Below, piece by piece: positions 23,081-36,417 of a stretch of 64,000 nt of DNA. The stretch comes from Kryptolebias marmoratus (lineage: Eukaryota > Chordata > Actinopteri > Cyprinodontiformes > Rivulidae). Below the pieces are notes generated by a model. That model ran no database searches. It was not told where the DNA came from and saw nothing but the letters and a program-made list of their open reading frames with translations. The position numbers were made by a program, and so were the translations under genes. The DNA lies in the NCBI RefSeq assembly GCF_001649575.2, contig NC_051443.1, positions 17,180,360 through 17,244,359 on the forward strand, written 5' to 3'. The number at the start of each line of letters is the position of its first letter. The first letter of the stretch is position 1.

Positions 23081-26000
23081 CTAGTTGTTGTTTTCTTTGG
23101 TTGTCACAGTAACGAGTTGCTTGGCAGCTTTGGCAATGTCATAGGCACACTGGATAACCTGCTGAGTGACCAGCTGGATGTCCGATGGGCAGGGATTGTG
23201 CTCGGCGGCCTTCTGGCACTCGCCGTGGAGCCGACTGGCGCTGGAGGTCAGCAGATAGAGAGAACTCCGTACCGTCTCCAGAGACGGCCTCTGTCAGGAG
23301 GGCAAGGAAGGCGAGAGGAGGATGAGACAGGGACAGGACTGGGATCATAAACAACGAATGTGGTCTGTGGCCACAAAGATGCTGGATAAACGCCTGGAAG
23401 CGGCCGTCTAATAATCAACTTGGCCAAATCTTTGTATCGCTTAGGATGAATTTTGGTTGTTTACCTTTGGAAACAGGGCAGCCATCTCTGTGACAGCCAG
23501 GCAGATCTTTTCAGAGCACGGCAGAAAGCTGTGGAAAACGGGGACAAAAAGATGAAGGAATAGCTACCCGCATACCACTCCAGAACTTTACAACCTGAGA
23601 TTTGCAGCACCTTAACATAAAAAGAGCTGACTTGTTCAAACATTTAGTTTAACACGTCTTGCATCTTACTGATCACACGCTATACCTTTCATGTTTGGTC
23701 TCCTGGGCAGCTCTAAGAAGCTCCTGGATGTTCTTCGTGATCTGCTCCGTCTTACAGATAACATCCTCGGTGCAAGGCAGGGTGGCATCCTCTTCGCCTT
23801 CCTCCTCTGGTTCCACCGCCTCGGGGGCTGTAAAAGGGCTGCTATAAACGCAAGGACAAAACAAATGTTACCCTTACAAGAACAAGAAAGAAACATTAAA
23901 TAAAAGAAGCGGATCTTAAAAACAGGACATGATCTAAAAGTACCAGTTTTTTTTTGTTAATGCATATGTTGTCCTGATCTAAAAAAAATAAATAAAAAAA
24001 ACTTAACACACTGATGGTTGAACTAAAGCGCAGCCAAGAAAGAGATAGTTATCACAACTAATAAAAACAAAAGAGCAAAATGCAGCTTCAAACCCAAAAC
24101 AAACTGAGAAGATACTGAAAACAGATCCACAGTGGGGTCTGGATTCCCACGTAAGAATAACAGCTATATATTACCTCTGAGCAGTCAGACTCTGCTCATT
24201 TAACACCTGTTAAAGCGGCACAACGGCTTCAGCATCAACCTAAAATGTGCACAATGTGCACTGACAGACAAGATACACTACCGTATTTTCCGGACTATAA
24301 GACGCACCTAAAAGCCTTCAATTTTCTCCGAAAACGACACTGCGCCTTATAATCCGGAGCGCCTTATATATGTAAGAAGTTGTGATGTTTTAGTACCACT
24401 TTGGTAAACTAAAAAGCTGCACCACTTGCAGCATTAAGGCTCAATTATAGTGGCGCAGGGCTCCACGCACAGCGAGCGGTGGAGCCGTTTATCCTTGACG
24501 CTTACGTCGGTGCGGTATGCTTCCAGGAGTTTTGAACCGTTTGATTATCTTTGTGATCTCTCATAGAGGGATCATATAAATGCACAGGCGAACCAGCTCC
24601 GCTAGAGCACCAAAATCGTCCATTTTGAATGGAGCGCAGCGTGCGTGATCCACGCTAGGTGATGCGCCTTATATATGACAAAAGTTCAAAAATGGACCAT
24701 TCATTGACAGTGCGTCTTATAATCCAATCCTACAGTGCGGAAAATACAGTAATTCAAACTTACCATCCTAAAAATTTTGTTCTGCAAAACACAAAGCTAT
24801 TTTTTATGTCTAATGTTAAGATAGTTGTGTTAGACAATATGTAATCTGCTTGGTTTGTAGTCATGCTCAATGAGAACTTATTATTAGTAGTAGCAGTAAA
24901 ATGCAGTGTTGGTTTCCTGTGAGTGACATCCAGCTTACTCGTGCACAGTAACTCAGCAGGGATCAGGAGAAAATAAAAAAAAAGGAAACCAATTTACAGT
25001 TAGAAAGAAGTCTGTTATTTGAATTGTTTTTTTTTTCCTATCAGACTGAAAGCTTTAATCACAATGACGAAAACGTACTTTGCCATTTCGCAGACAGACG
25101 GCTACCAAATAAACACAAACTGTTCTTACTTACCCAGTGTCCTCCAGTTCAGAGTGACTGGGTGTTGTGTCATAGTCATTCTCCAGCATTGCAGTCTGTC
25201 CTCCAAGACTACAGCCCTATAGGAACATCAGTGATCAGTCAAACATGGTGGATCTCCAGTATGGTTAGCACACACACACACAACAAACAGTAGACACATT
25301 TAAATCCGTCATGCTTCTGAATTAGACATTTCATTTTGAAGTCATCGCAAAGAAAAAGAAGTGCAAAACAAGGTCATTGTGGTGTAAGACATTTGTAGTG
25401 CAGCAGATGCAATTAGTAGATGCCACGTGTCCATTTTCGATCAGTGTCAGTCACAAAAAAAACATTGTTTCCCTGGGTTTTATATACTGCTGCAGAGTGA
25501 CCATTCAGACAACACTGGTGCAACATTTCATCATGGCTGCTAATGTTTACATGAAGGTTGTTCAGATGACTTGAGCTGTGGCAGAGACGCTGTGGAACAT
25601 GCATGCGGGACTGACAAGAAGCAGTTCAGAGGCACGAGGTCTGGAGGAGAAAAAAAAAAAAAAAAAAGACCGTGGGGTCAAGCAAGAGGATAGTTTTTTC
25701 CCCTGGGGCTGCCTCTGAGCCGAGGGGGCTTTCAGTACTCAACCCTTCGAGATCTCTCATCCCACGACCAGGACAGGGGAGAGGGGAAGGTAGGGAGGGA
25801 GGAGGCAGCTGTCCCCAAAGGACCCCTACCAATCTAGAAAGGGGTCAAACCGAGTTGAGCATACACGATTGAGATGCAGTAAATCATTGAATGACTAAAT
25901 GAAAAACAACACCAGCCCCCAAGCCGAGCACCGTCATTTTAAAACCACCACGAGGAGAAACACCAGTGAGGGGTTTTTTGTGCTTACGTTGGTGGGGAAG

Positions 26001-29000
26001 GGCTGTAAAATGACTCCGTCGTCATGGCGACCCGTTTCGGCTCGGTGGGAGAACTGCTTCGGAGCAGAGCCCGTCTCGTACATGGACATGGCGCGGCCTC
26101 CACGGGCCGGATGTCGACCGTGGGGCCCCTGGGGGTGCTGCTGTCCGCCGGGGGCCTGCCATCGCAGCGTTGTGTTCTCGGTCTGCAGGGAGCTCAGCTG
26201 TGGATGACAACAAAACATCTCTCAGTTAAATCCTAGCTGGAGGGGGAGGGGGAGGAGGAGGAGGTATCCCTTTCAATAGCTCTGTAGTCAACAGATAAGC
26301 CTCCAGGTAAAAGGCAGCTCCACCAGATTGAGTTTGCCTTCATCTCGGCGTTGCTTTGTTTACTCTTTATAGTCTTTCACACAAGAGTTTTGTATCCTTG
26401 ACAAAAGAACTGCTGACACAGTATGCTGACAGAAACTCTCACAGTGAGATCTCGTGGGAAACAAATGCCCTGAAAGTGGTTGCCCTTCTTCAGAAGAGAA
26501 AGAGGAAGAGCAGTGAGAACCATGACTTGTTCAGCTTTCTGTGAAGGGATTTAGAGAACGTCATAATATTATGTCAAGTCCAAAATTAATGTAGAAGAAA
26601 TGTACAAGGACTGATGTTTGTTATGGTAATATCTAAGCCATACAAAGTTCAGTACAACAAAGCTAATATTTTGTGTTTTTAACAGTTGGATCCTTGTCTA
26701 GTTATTCCCTAGACAATGTGGAAGACGGAGAAATAAAATAAAAAAACCTTAAAGCTCTGCTGGCTCAGTAGCTATCATTCAGTACTGACAGCAGCTGAAG
26801 TTTGGGTTGGTCCGTGAATAAAGGTAACTTGATGAGCAAAAAGAAAAAGGTAGTTATGAACCTAATAAACCAGCAGGAGGAGGCATTACTCCGTGTCAGC
26901 TCAAAGCAAAGAGAAACAGTCCGAGGCGTTCGGGAAAACTAAAAGTGTTAGGTGTGTGTACAGAACACATACAGTCTGACCATCCGCTAATTAAATGTGC
27001 ATGCTAGCAAACACACAGCACAGTTTAAATGATGACACTAAAGCACTAATCTCTGCTACACAACCGATGGCTGCACAGACACGTGTGAAGGGATCGATGG
27101 GGTTTGTTTTGTGCTAACAATCAGATTTAGGATTCTGCCTACATCTTCATTCTGGTTTGCATAAAAAAATTTAAAATTAACAGTAAAAAACTAAGTAAAC
27201 TTAAGGTTCTATATCTATTATTGCAGATTTAATAAGACTTTATTAAAAGGTATAAGAGCAGCAGCTCCTATGCTGGCACAAAAAAAGACCAATAAGACAT
27301 CTTTAGGTTTTAGAAGATCATCACCCACAGTTTGAAATAAAAGAGGAATTATTTGCTATATTGAGCAGCTGTCAGGCTGGTTTTCACAATAACATGTCTG
27401 TAAAGTCAAACATGCACGTGAACGACTTGATTCAATGTAATTAGACTTGGACTGAGAATCAATTAAGGACTTCAGAAAATCCACCCACCCAGTGGTTTTG
27501 ATTGTGCCTCAGTTTTTAGCCCATGGTTTAGTGCAGTAAATACATATCAACATGCAGGCAGGCAGTTGAGTAACTAATGCAACGGAGGAAAGCAATCGAC
27601 CAATCAATAGGCATCAAAGAGGATATAAATGGAATATTTTAAGTGCAACATGACCTCAAACTGAATTATTAATCAATCGACGTGGAATTTCACGGACCTT
27701 GCTCTGCATCAACCGCAGCTCCTCACTCAGATGACAGTTGACTTTAAGAAGCTGTTGTATTTTGGCTTCTGATGCGGTGAGGGCACTCTTCACCTCCATG
27801 AATTCCTGCACTGTGATTGGTCCATCAGACAGGTCAGAAGACTCTGAGCTCTGAAACAGAAAAAAAAAAATATATATATATATACATACATATATCTGAT
27901 CAGTTTGCAAAGTCGAGCAAGACCCCCGAGTCTGAGTGTGATTCCAGTTTTGTTTTTAAAGATTAACCTTTGTCCTTCCGTCGTTGCAGTTGTCCGTACA
28001 TGTGGCCTCCTGTACAGGATCTTCATCCGACGCCACGCTGTCGTAATCCGGCTGGTCGTTGTCTTGGCTCTCGCTGTTATGGCGGCTGTCTATTCCTTGG
28101 AGGATCAGCTCCACATTTTCTGAGAGCAAGCAAACCACGAGATCAGAAACTTAGCAGCGAGGAAGATGTTTACGTCCAGATGCTGCAGTTTATTTTTGTT
28201 TTTTAATTTACTGGCTCCAAAACAAATTGGAGTTTCTCACAAAAACTCCAAAAATATATCTTCTCCTACAAGGTCCAAATCTGTTTTGCAAAACTGCAGG
28301 ATTTTTGAGTATTTTTTCTTTTATACAAACATTCAGACAAATCATATGACCCCAGAAAAAGCCCCAAAATATATGAATAAGGGAACTGAAAGTCTGTTAA
28401 AATAGCAAACGTCTTCTCATACCTTTCGGACTGTCACAGGAATTACCCCACAGTCTTCGTTTAGCGTCTGCTAAAATATCAATGACGAGGGTGGCGAATT
28501 CACGAGCGCTGAACCGGGCCAACTTTTGACGACCCTGAAAAAACATAATAAAATTTTTTTTTTTTAAATCAGCTGTCAAAATTAACTACTGATGCAAATG
28601 ATGTGGAGACCCATAGGTGAGGTCACTTGCCTGGTTCCTGGTAGATGAATACTCAGGATTGACGGGCAGAAAAGGCACAACTGTGGTTTCTGTGACAAGT
28701 GTGCTGTGATTCTGAGTGGCCAGCCACACTGAGAAAGGGAAAGCTTTAAATACAGGTAAAAAAAAAAACAAAACAATAAAACTATGTACAGTTTTGACAA
28801 ACTCTGCAAGTTAACCTGCATCAGTTTCCCTTCTGTCCACTTCATCATAAACATCCATGGCAAGTTCTTCAAACTGATGGTTGCTCAGCTGCAATAAAAT
28901 AAAGATAAATTACAGATCCAGTTTAAGAAGATCTGTGCACCAGGAGAATATCAGGTCAGAAAGTCTCAAAGAAATAAATCACAACTAAAAAAATATATAT

Positions 29001-31352
29001 ATATCTCACCGACTGCAGCTTCTTCTTCGCAGCCTTCGCAAAATCGGACAAATCCAGACTGCTTTGGACAAAAAACAAATTCTAATATTTTACTTTTTCA
29101 CCTGACAAACTCCATACCAAACAAAGAGGTGTTAAAACAAATATACTTACTTATTTCTTATTCATCCAAAGAAGCACAAGGGAAAACAGGAGTGTAATTA
29201 CCCAATGAATGCCTCTTATATTTTACAGTAAAAGACAGATTTAACTGACTTGTGGAAAGGTATTTAAACTCCAGATGAAACCCTCCCAAATCATATCATC
29301 AGCTGAGATGTACTCCTCGCTTTTTTTTTTTTTTTGCAACTAAAGCAGAAATTTTTACAAAAACCAGCTATTACCTGTCTGTCATTTGAGGCGTGATGAA
29401 GTGCTGCCCGTTTTTGTGATCTAAAACACAACAAGAGGAAAACAGAGAGGGGTTTTCATGAAGCTCCGAGTCGAGCGGCAGGTGGAGGCGAAGCGTCTTC
29501 CGGCCCTTACCTGGTCTTCTGCCACAAAGGTAAAACGCCAGCCGATCTGTGAGTTCGTACTGTATCTCCACCAGCCTCTCTGCCAGCTCGTAGTGCCCAG
29601 CTTGTCTGCAGAGAGTAAAAATAAAAAGTTCCATAATTGTAATTAAAAGTGACTACATTTAGAACCTCTAAATTAATGGGGGGTTTTTTAATCTCCAAAA
29701 GAAGTCCCAGCTCCTGAGCATTACATTAGTTATTAGGAGGAACTACTTTGTTGGGCAATTTTTATTTTTTTTTGTCCTTATGGACCAGCTGCGCCTGTCT
29801 ACAAGTAATAAAACAGATAAGACACAAAGTGAAATAGGACTGAAGTTCTGACGACCATGTTAAACATTCAAGTAGTAATTATGTTGTAATGTAAGCCACA
29901 GAAAATATTATAAAATACTACTTTGACATGTGACTTTACCAGAAGACAAAAACCTTTGCACAATGATTTCTCTATTAATAAAAAAAATATATCTCCTTAT
30001 ACTGTCATTATTCCCATTTTATTTAGGTTTCTTTTTGCAAAAATATAAATACTAAATTAAATAAACTACAATATAATAGAACAATTCAATTTTTTCTAAA
30101 CAAATGTGCAGAGTTACCGTGCTGAATTAAACACAATGCTTCTGGGTCTGTCTCCAATGTTCATTGTAGCACAAACCATGTCAAATATTTGAGTCGCGTC
30201 ACGTGACGTCAACGTTTTTTTTTTTTTTTCACTTTCTAACTTGGTTGTATCTCCCTCCTAATCCATAATTGGTTATTTTCTGCACCAAATGCAGGATTTA
30301 TCCATTATCACATTAGTTAAATAAATAGTGTTTAAATATTAATCTTTTAAAGTACAAGTCTCAGTCAATTCCTGAAAGGGGACTTTTTTTTGGTGATTCA
30401 CGTTATCTTACTGTTTTACGTTTTCTCTTTATGACCTGTGAGCAAAAAGCTTCTCGTCTATTTATTTTTAATAATCTTTCAACAGCGTGATTTCCCAAGC
30501 TTAAAAAAGGACTTGTTTTTGAGGTATTTGCCATGGTGGTTTTCTTTTTTTTTTTTTCCGGCCACCAAGACGGACTGAAGCGAAACGCCTGCCTCTGACA
30601 GCCGCCTGACAGTCAAAGGTTTGGGCACAGGAAGCCACAACGCCTCCTTCAGAACAGAATCAAAACTAATTCATATATTTCTATATTTGCTCTAAATGCA
30701 AGACGTGTACATTTGATGTCAGTGGGTTGTGTAATTTTACCGCCGTGCTTTTGTTTGGGGTTGAAATATTGCTGCGACAGGAGAGGAGGTGGTTTTGACA
30801 ATGGACTCATGGGTTGTGGAGAATTCATAGTAAAATGTGTTCTTCTGCAGTGAAATCAAAAAGTAAATGCAGATTATTCAGATAGTTTTTTTTTTTAATT
30901 AATTAATTTCAATATATATATGTTTCATTTGTGACTACAGTTAAAGAAAACGCTTTTTGAAAATACTGTTTAAACAACGTCACAAATCATATACATGACC
31001 ACCTACCAGAGAACCGTTTGGCTCACAGGAAACCCACTCTGTAGGAGAAAGCTAATTTTAAAAATTTAACACCCTTTTAATTCTTTCCTGCCTTTTAGGG
31101 GCTTCTGTTCAATCTTTAGAGGATGTGTATCATTTCCTGTCCCACACTGAACAAGTGATGCTTGCAGCTGACGTGCAGGTCGGATTATTTTTACTAAAGT
31201 AAAAACTGATGGGACCTGTTATGCTTTTCTTATTGCATCTGTACCACTGGGCTCATCAGAAGCTTTTTGGGGAAGAAGTGACCTGCGTGTTTAGCCGAGT
31301 ATGACATACATCACACTTCAGTGCTTGAAAACAGGATGCCCCCCCCCCCCAA

Positions 31353-31386
<34 letters not shown>

Positions 31387-34300
31387 CTTTAGTGGCTTCT
31401 TTGAAATGACAATATGTAGCTGCATACAAATAAAGTTGAATGTATCGTAACATAGTTGTGCTACTAAATGCTGCTCAGACACTAAAAATCCTTTGGAAAA
31501 CAAAAATACAAACAATAAATGGTGATAAATTAAAAACGTATGTCTCGTTTTACCGTGCGTAATTAATGGGGGTCTTTCCACTGGAGTCCAGAGCTCCGGG
31601 GTCAGCGCCGTAAACCGCCAGCAGCTCCGCTTGCAGAATCTGACCTGCTTTCGCTGCTATGTGGAGCGGGGTGTTTCCTTTTTCCTAATATCACATCAGA
31701 CACAGTTTCAACTTTGGAAAATCAATGGCATTTTGAACACATCAGTTATTTCCCCTCTTATCCTTCTGGTCTTACAGGGTGGAAGAAGTTAGCCTGAGCT
31801 CCCAACGACAACAGCCTGAGGCAGGTCTCCAGGTTCCCCGTCCGAACGCTAGAATGAAGTTGCTGAAAGAAAATGAAAGAGCGGTTTGTTTGGATTTGAC
31901 TGTGAGGTCCATGCATACAGTGTTGGTTTCACTGCATACACATATCTAAAAACTGTCATTTTGTCCTAAAATATGTGGTTATTTTATAGGATAACTGCAA
32001 AATGTACAGAATCTAAGATGATATGAAACAACAGCACTTGCCACCTGCATTATGGAGTTTTTATTTATTTTAAATGCGAGCATAACCAGTATGAGAAAAT
32101 TAAACTGGCAGAGTTTCACAACAGAACTGGCAACAATCTGTACATACACTATATTGCCAAAAGTATTCACTCTCTCATCCAAATCACTGAATTCAGGTGT
32201 TCCAATCACGTCCAAGGCCACATGTGTATAAAATCAAGCAGCTAGACATGCAGACTGCTTCTACATTTGTTATTTGTGAAAGAACGGGTCGGTCTCAGGA
32301 GCTCAGTGAATTCCAGCGTGGTACCGTGATAGGATGCCACCTGTGCAATAAGTCCAGTCATGAAGTTTCCTCACTACTAAATATTCCACAGTCAGCTGGG
32401 AGTGGTGTTATAACAAAGTGGAAGCGATTGGAAACGGCAGCAACTCGGCCATGAAGTGGTCAGCCATGTAAAACCACAGCATTGGTTCAGTGGATGCTGA
32501 GACTCATAGAGCACAGAGGTCACCAACGTTCTGCAGAGTCAACATCTACAGACCTCTAAACTTCATGTAGTCCTCAGATTAGCTCAAGAACAGCTGCACC
32601 CAAGACTTCCATCATCAAGTGCAGTGAAAAGTGTCGGATGCAGTGGTGTAAAGCACACCACCACTGGACTCTAGAGCAGTGGAGACGTGTTCTGTGGAGG
32701 GATGAATCACGCTTCTCTGTCTGACAATCCGATGGACGAGTCTGGGTTTGGCTGCAGCCAGGAGAATGGTACTTGTCTGACTGCATGGTGCCAAGTGCAA
32801 AGTTTGGTGGAGGGGGTATTATGATGTGGGATTGTTCTCAGCCACTTAGTTCCAGTGAAAGTCTGAGTGCTTCAGCATACTGAGACATTTTGGACAGTTT
32901 CATACTCCCAACTTTGTGGGAACCGTTTGGGGATGACCTCTTCCTGTTCCAACATGACTGCGCACCAGCACACAAAGCAAGGTCCATAAAGACATGAATG
33001 AGTGAGTTTGGTTTGGAAGAACCTGACTGGCCTGCAGAGTCCTGACCTCAACCTGACTGAACACCTTTGGGATGAATTAGAGCAGAGACTGAGAGCCAGG
33101 CCTTCTGTCCAACATCAGTGTTTGAACTCACAGATGAGTTTCTGGAAAAATGGTCAAAATTCCCATAAACACTCCTAAACCTTGTGGAAAGCATTCCTAG
33201 AAGAATTTAAGCTGTTGTAGCTGCAAAGGGTGGGCCAAACATCCTATCAAATCCTATGGATTAAGAATATCTGAATTTCAGTTCATATGCGTGTGAGGGG
33301 GGACAAGTGAATACTTTTGGCAATATAGTGTATATAAATAGGACACGCTACTTCTGTCAGGCATTTGACTGATTTAAAGGAACTGGACAGATACAAAAAA
33401 CATAGTTAAAGTTCCCGTACTTTGAGAGAACATAGAAAATATTCTGTTCCTCTTTTAATGACACTCCAACCTTTTTGATCTGCCACTGCTGTCTCCAAAA
33501 GGCTCAGTCAACCAACAGAGTAACAGTGTTACTGCTGTTTCTAATACTGTCAGTGAAGTTAAATATTCAAGTGAGAACCAAAACGCTATACGGTTACCTT
33601 ACTGAGGTCTTTTGCAGTTACACTATCATCCTCCCGACAAGGCATCCGATGCACGTAAGCCAACATCTGATACTTCGCCTTGATGAACTCTGTCTTGTTG
33701 GGGCTGAAAATAAAAATGTTCACATGTGAAACCAGGGGAGCCCCAAAATTGGACAATCAGTACTATTTCCTAAGTAATTTGCAATTCTTGTTTTTTTTTT
33801 CCTCTTGCTTGTTCGAATACAAGACTAATCTGTGTTTTATTGTACTTAACTGATTAAAAACTGCCTTGTTATTAACAACAAAGCATGCTCACTGATACTG
33901 AAGTTCCTCCTTGTGTTGTGAGTAAAGCTACACACAGTCTGAAGCAGCTGGAGCTTTTGAATGGACGGACAAACAATCAGCTTATTAAGCTGCCCCCACG
34001 ACTAGCAAGAGATATTTTTCAAGACCTGTTTTGAAGTCCTGTTACTCCAAACATTAACTGCACAATCAGTTCCAAAATCAACTAAAAAGTGTTTTGTTTT
34101 TTTTTCTCTGGGAAAGTAATCTACAACTCCTGTCTGTTGTCGACTGAGTGGATGTGTTTGCCCCGACTCTGGGAGCGGGACTCAGCGCAACTGTTTACAC
34201 ATGGCTGAATGTTTATCTTCGCTCCACCAGCCAGACACCAGACTAAAACAATGTTTACCAAGAAATGGACGTGATTCAGTGCATCGCATCTCTCTGTGCT

Positions 34301-35606
34301 GCAGATTCAGTGATCTAATGGGGTCATACTGGGACAGTACGTCTAACATGTTACACTGAAATGAGCACGGTCTTGTTGCGGGCTCCTCATCTACTGGGAA
34401 CTGATTGAGGAAGGTCTCCAAGTTAGTCGAGACGGCCTTGCAGTGAGTCATAGTCACGGCGCAGAAGGCCAGCAATGCTTATTCACTGACCTTAACTATG
34501 AGAATCTATGTGGCCAGCAGAGCTTTAAACAGAGTGCAAGCAAGCATACCGAAATCTGCAGTGGCATTATCTGAATCCTTAAAAAGCACTTACTGAACTC
34601 TGTCCTGGGGGTTGGCTTTGCGCTTCCCGCTGACCGAAGAGGACGGATCCAGAAGGCTATGTTCCCATATGGAATTTGCTCCATTTCCATACAATGTCTG
34701 AACCATCTACAACCAAAAAAACAGACATAACAGGCTAGAGCAAGGAAGTTTGTGCTTTTGCATATGCATTTCTCATTGACAAACAGGTAAAACAGTACTG
34801 TGCTGATGTTTGAAATCACCCCTGATTTCTTTCTAATTTGCTTCCAAGGAGTCAGACTTTCTTGTAATCTTCGAAGGTGGGTTCAATCAATAGGAATGTA
34901 GGCTTTCTGGAAGCTTTTCTTTGGATTTTGGCAGCTTTTTCACCATCTGATTTCAGCCTCCTTCCTTGGAAGCAAAACGCACTATATAAACGAGGTGTGA
35001 CTCGTGACTTGTGCAGCTGTGTAATGGAGTGCATGTCTGATTATTTAAGTGGATCCCAGTCGTGTCCATGTGATGTCTGCCTGCCCACCTGCAGCTGAGA
35101 GGCTGGCCAAGAAGAATGAGTCAGATGTCGAACTTGAGAGCTGTGTCGCCCGAGACCTCGATGGATGCTGCAGCACTCATCACAGATCAACACACCCCTG
35201 TTAACAGAGGCCCACCGTGGCTCTGCAACACACACACACATACACAACGTTTGTTAAAACTACTAGCTTTAAAATATGACTCGAAACGATGCGCGTAGCT
35301 TTAAACGCGAGCGTCTCCCAACTCGAGCCGCAGATATTCGCTAGCAGTAACAGGTTTTCCCAGCCTTCAACGTGCTCTACAAGGAGGCACTGTCCGACAT
35401 TACTTGTAATATAAGTAGAAAAAAAGGGAAAACAACTGCCACTGTTCGGCAATGTTAATTAGTTTAAGCTAAGCGGACACAGCAGTAAGTTGAAGTAACA
35501 GCTAGCTTGTTAGCTCGGCTGCTAACGGTAAGGCTAGCTTGTTTGCCATCGTACCAGGAGCGCTGCAATCAGCGCAGACCTCTCTGCTTCGCACTCGCTT
35601 TGACAT
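23081..35606 (-). CDS. git2: ARF GTPase-activating protein GIT2
   Basis: Twenty minus-strand coding exons: 35555-35606, 35089-35222, 34594-34706, 33598-33703, 31776-31862, 31554-31684, 29511-29605, 29375-29420, 29010-29061, 28816-28888, 28631-28728, 28423-28534, 27968-28119, 27698-27850, 25988-26197, 25744-25833, 25134-25216, 23686-23841, 23465-23528, 23081-23290. Together they give about 738 aa (human 759). GIT2 is a cytosolic Arf-GAP scaffold that binds PIX, paxillin and FAK at focal adhesions. The N terminus has the Arf-GAP zinc finger C11-x2-C14-x16-C31-x2-C34 and the arginine finger R39. Next come ankyrin repeats (about 132-220), two Spa2-homology segments (about 265-370, with DLSDFAKAAKKKLQS and REFATLVIDILADAKRR), a coiled coil (EFMEVKSALTASEAKIQQLL) and the paxillin-binding bundle (TEQITKNIQELLRAAQE to the NNN end). 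Intron 11 starts with GC. The exon 16/17 junction is ambiguous. MITE and Tc1 copies sit in introns. TEQITKNIQ suits GIT1 or GIT2; gltp next door favours GIT2. Confidence 0.95.
24281..24749. mobile_element. TA-flanked MITE in a git2 intron
   Basis: A 469-bp element has inverted ends CCGTATTTTCCGGACT and, inverted at the right, CTGTATTTTCCGCACTG. Each end is followed inward by a TTATAAGACGCAC-type motif, and TA lies at both outer borders (24279-24280 and 24750-24751). Internal GCGCCTTATA motifs repeat the subterminal words. It has no coding capacity. A TA duplication fits the Tc1/mariner/pogo superfamily, but the family is not certain. It lies in the intron between git2 exons 17 and 18. Confidence 0.75.
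27871..27890. repeat. Short poly(A)-(TA)n beside a git2 splice acceptor
   Basis: On the plus strand an A-run leads into about six TA repeats, 10-40 bp upstream (minus strand) of git2 exon 14. On the transcript it supplies part of the polypyrimidine tract. Confidence 0.6.
31354..31383. repeat. (AC)n microsatellite
   Basis: About 15 AC copies preceded by a C-run, in the git2 intron between exons 6 and 7. Confidence 0.9.
32147..33330 (+). mobile_element. Decayed Tc1-like DNA transposon with intact ends
   Basis: A 1184-bp element in git2 intron 4. Both ends read CACTATATTGCCAAAAGTAT inward and are bordered by TA (32145-32146 and 33331-33332), the Tc1/mariner target duplication. The interior, on the plus strand, is a broken transposase. 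An N-terminal helix-turn-helix piece reads RSQELSEFQRGTVIGCHLCN. Further on come WRDESRF (first catalytic Asp), QHDCAPAH (second Asp) and NLTEHLWDELE (the Glu). The third pair fits DD34E spacing, which is the Tc1 arrangement. Stops and frame changes interrupt the ORF, for example after SASAY, after SIKT and after NSHKHS, so it cannot make active transposase. It lies antisense to git2. Confidence 0.9.
32200..33240 (+). pseudogene. Tc1-like transposase pseudogene
   Basis: This is the coding remnant inside the Tc1-like element. All three catalytic acidic residues can be found, but several in-frame stops and at least one frame change break the reading frame. The longest intact stretch is only about 85 codons at the N terminus. 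There is no sign that git2 has taken up any part of it. Confidence 0.8.
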
Positions 35607-35929
35607 CCCTCGGTTGAAATCCTCCGCGTCCAGGGAGAGCAAATGGGTTTTTTAAGGGGTACCACACAAATAATTCGCCCCGAGAGAGTGTTTTTCTTTT
35701 CCTAGCAGGCAAAAGAAGCTGTCCGCCTGTGTCTGCCCTCCTCCCTCCTTCTGTTGAACAAAGCGACGTCTCATTCCAGTTTTCACGCAACCTCCTTTTC
35801 ACTTCCTTGTCTGCTCGCTTCCTTGTTTCCTTCGATCTGTATCTTATCTTCCAAAGTTTTTTTTTTCTTTTATCCCTTAGCGCAACAAGTATAGCATTTA
35901 GTTAAAGTATGGGTCGTGGTAATATATAA

Positions 35930-35931
<2 letters not shown>

Positions 35932-35975
<44 letters not shown>
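35932..35975. repeat. (TA)n microsatellite
   Basis: About 22 TA copies lie in the divergent interval between the git2 and sgsm1 start codons, roughly 330 bp upstream of the git2 start. Confidence 0.95.
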
Positions 35976-35978
<3 letters not shown>

Positions 35979-36417
35979 TCGACCACTTTCTCATTTTATA
36001 TCTAATGTTTCAGGACAAGACCTAAAGTCATCTGGTCCTTACTAGGGATTGTTTCACAAAAGTAGAATTCAGGAGGATAAGATGAGGTAGAAAATCAACA
36101 CAAAGCAAAGCACATAATACTGGATGGAAACATGGATTACTTTAGATTTTACTTTAACTCAGACAACTCCTGACTCCTGACCACTGCTTTTGCCATTCCA
36201 GTTCAAGAATATAAATCCTGACCTAATCCCCAAGGTGGGTTTTGGTAAAACAGCCCCCCTGGTCTTAAAATGAGGCAAATACAACGCCCGATATAACAGC
36301 ACATTATGTATTACACCAACAACAACCAACCTGAATATGCAGAATCTGTGAAATGGTGGATAAACTGCAGCTCTAAATGAAAGTAATCCCAGCTGCATGA
36401 CTTTATCAGTCTCTTAT

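Noticed and set aside
32197..32454. 85-codon open frame in git2 intron 4 as an independent gene
   Set aside because: It is the N-terminal piece of the broken Tc1-like transposase.
35220..35247. Poly-CV leader before git2 exon 2 as coding
   Set aside because: It comes from a CA-repeat in the intron next to the acceptor; the exon starts at 35222.
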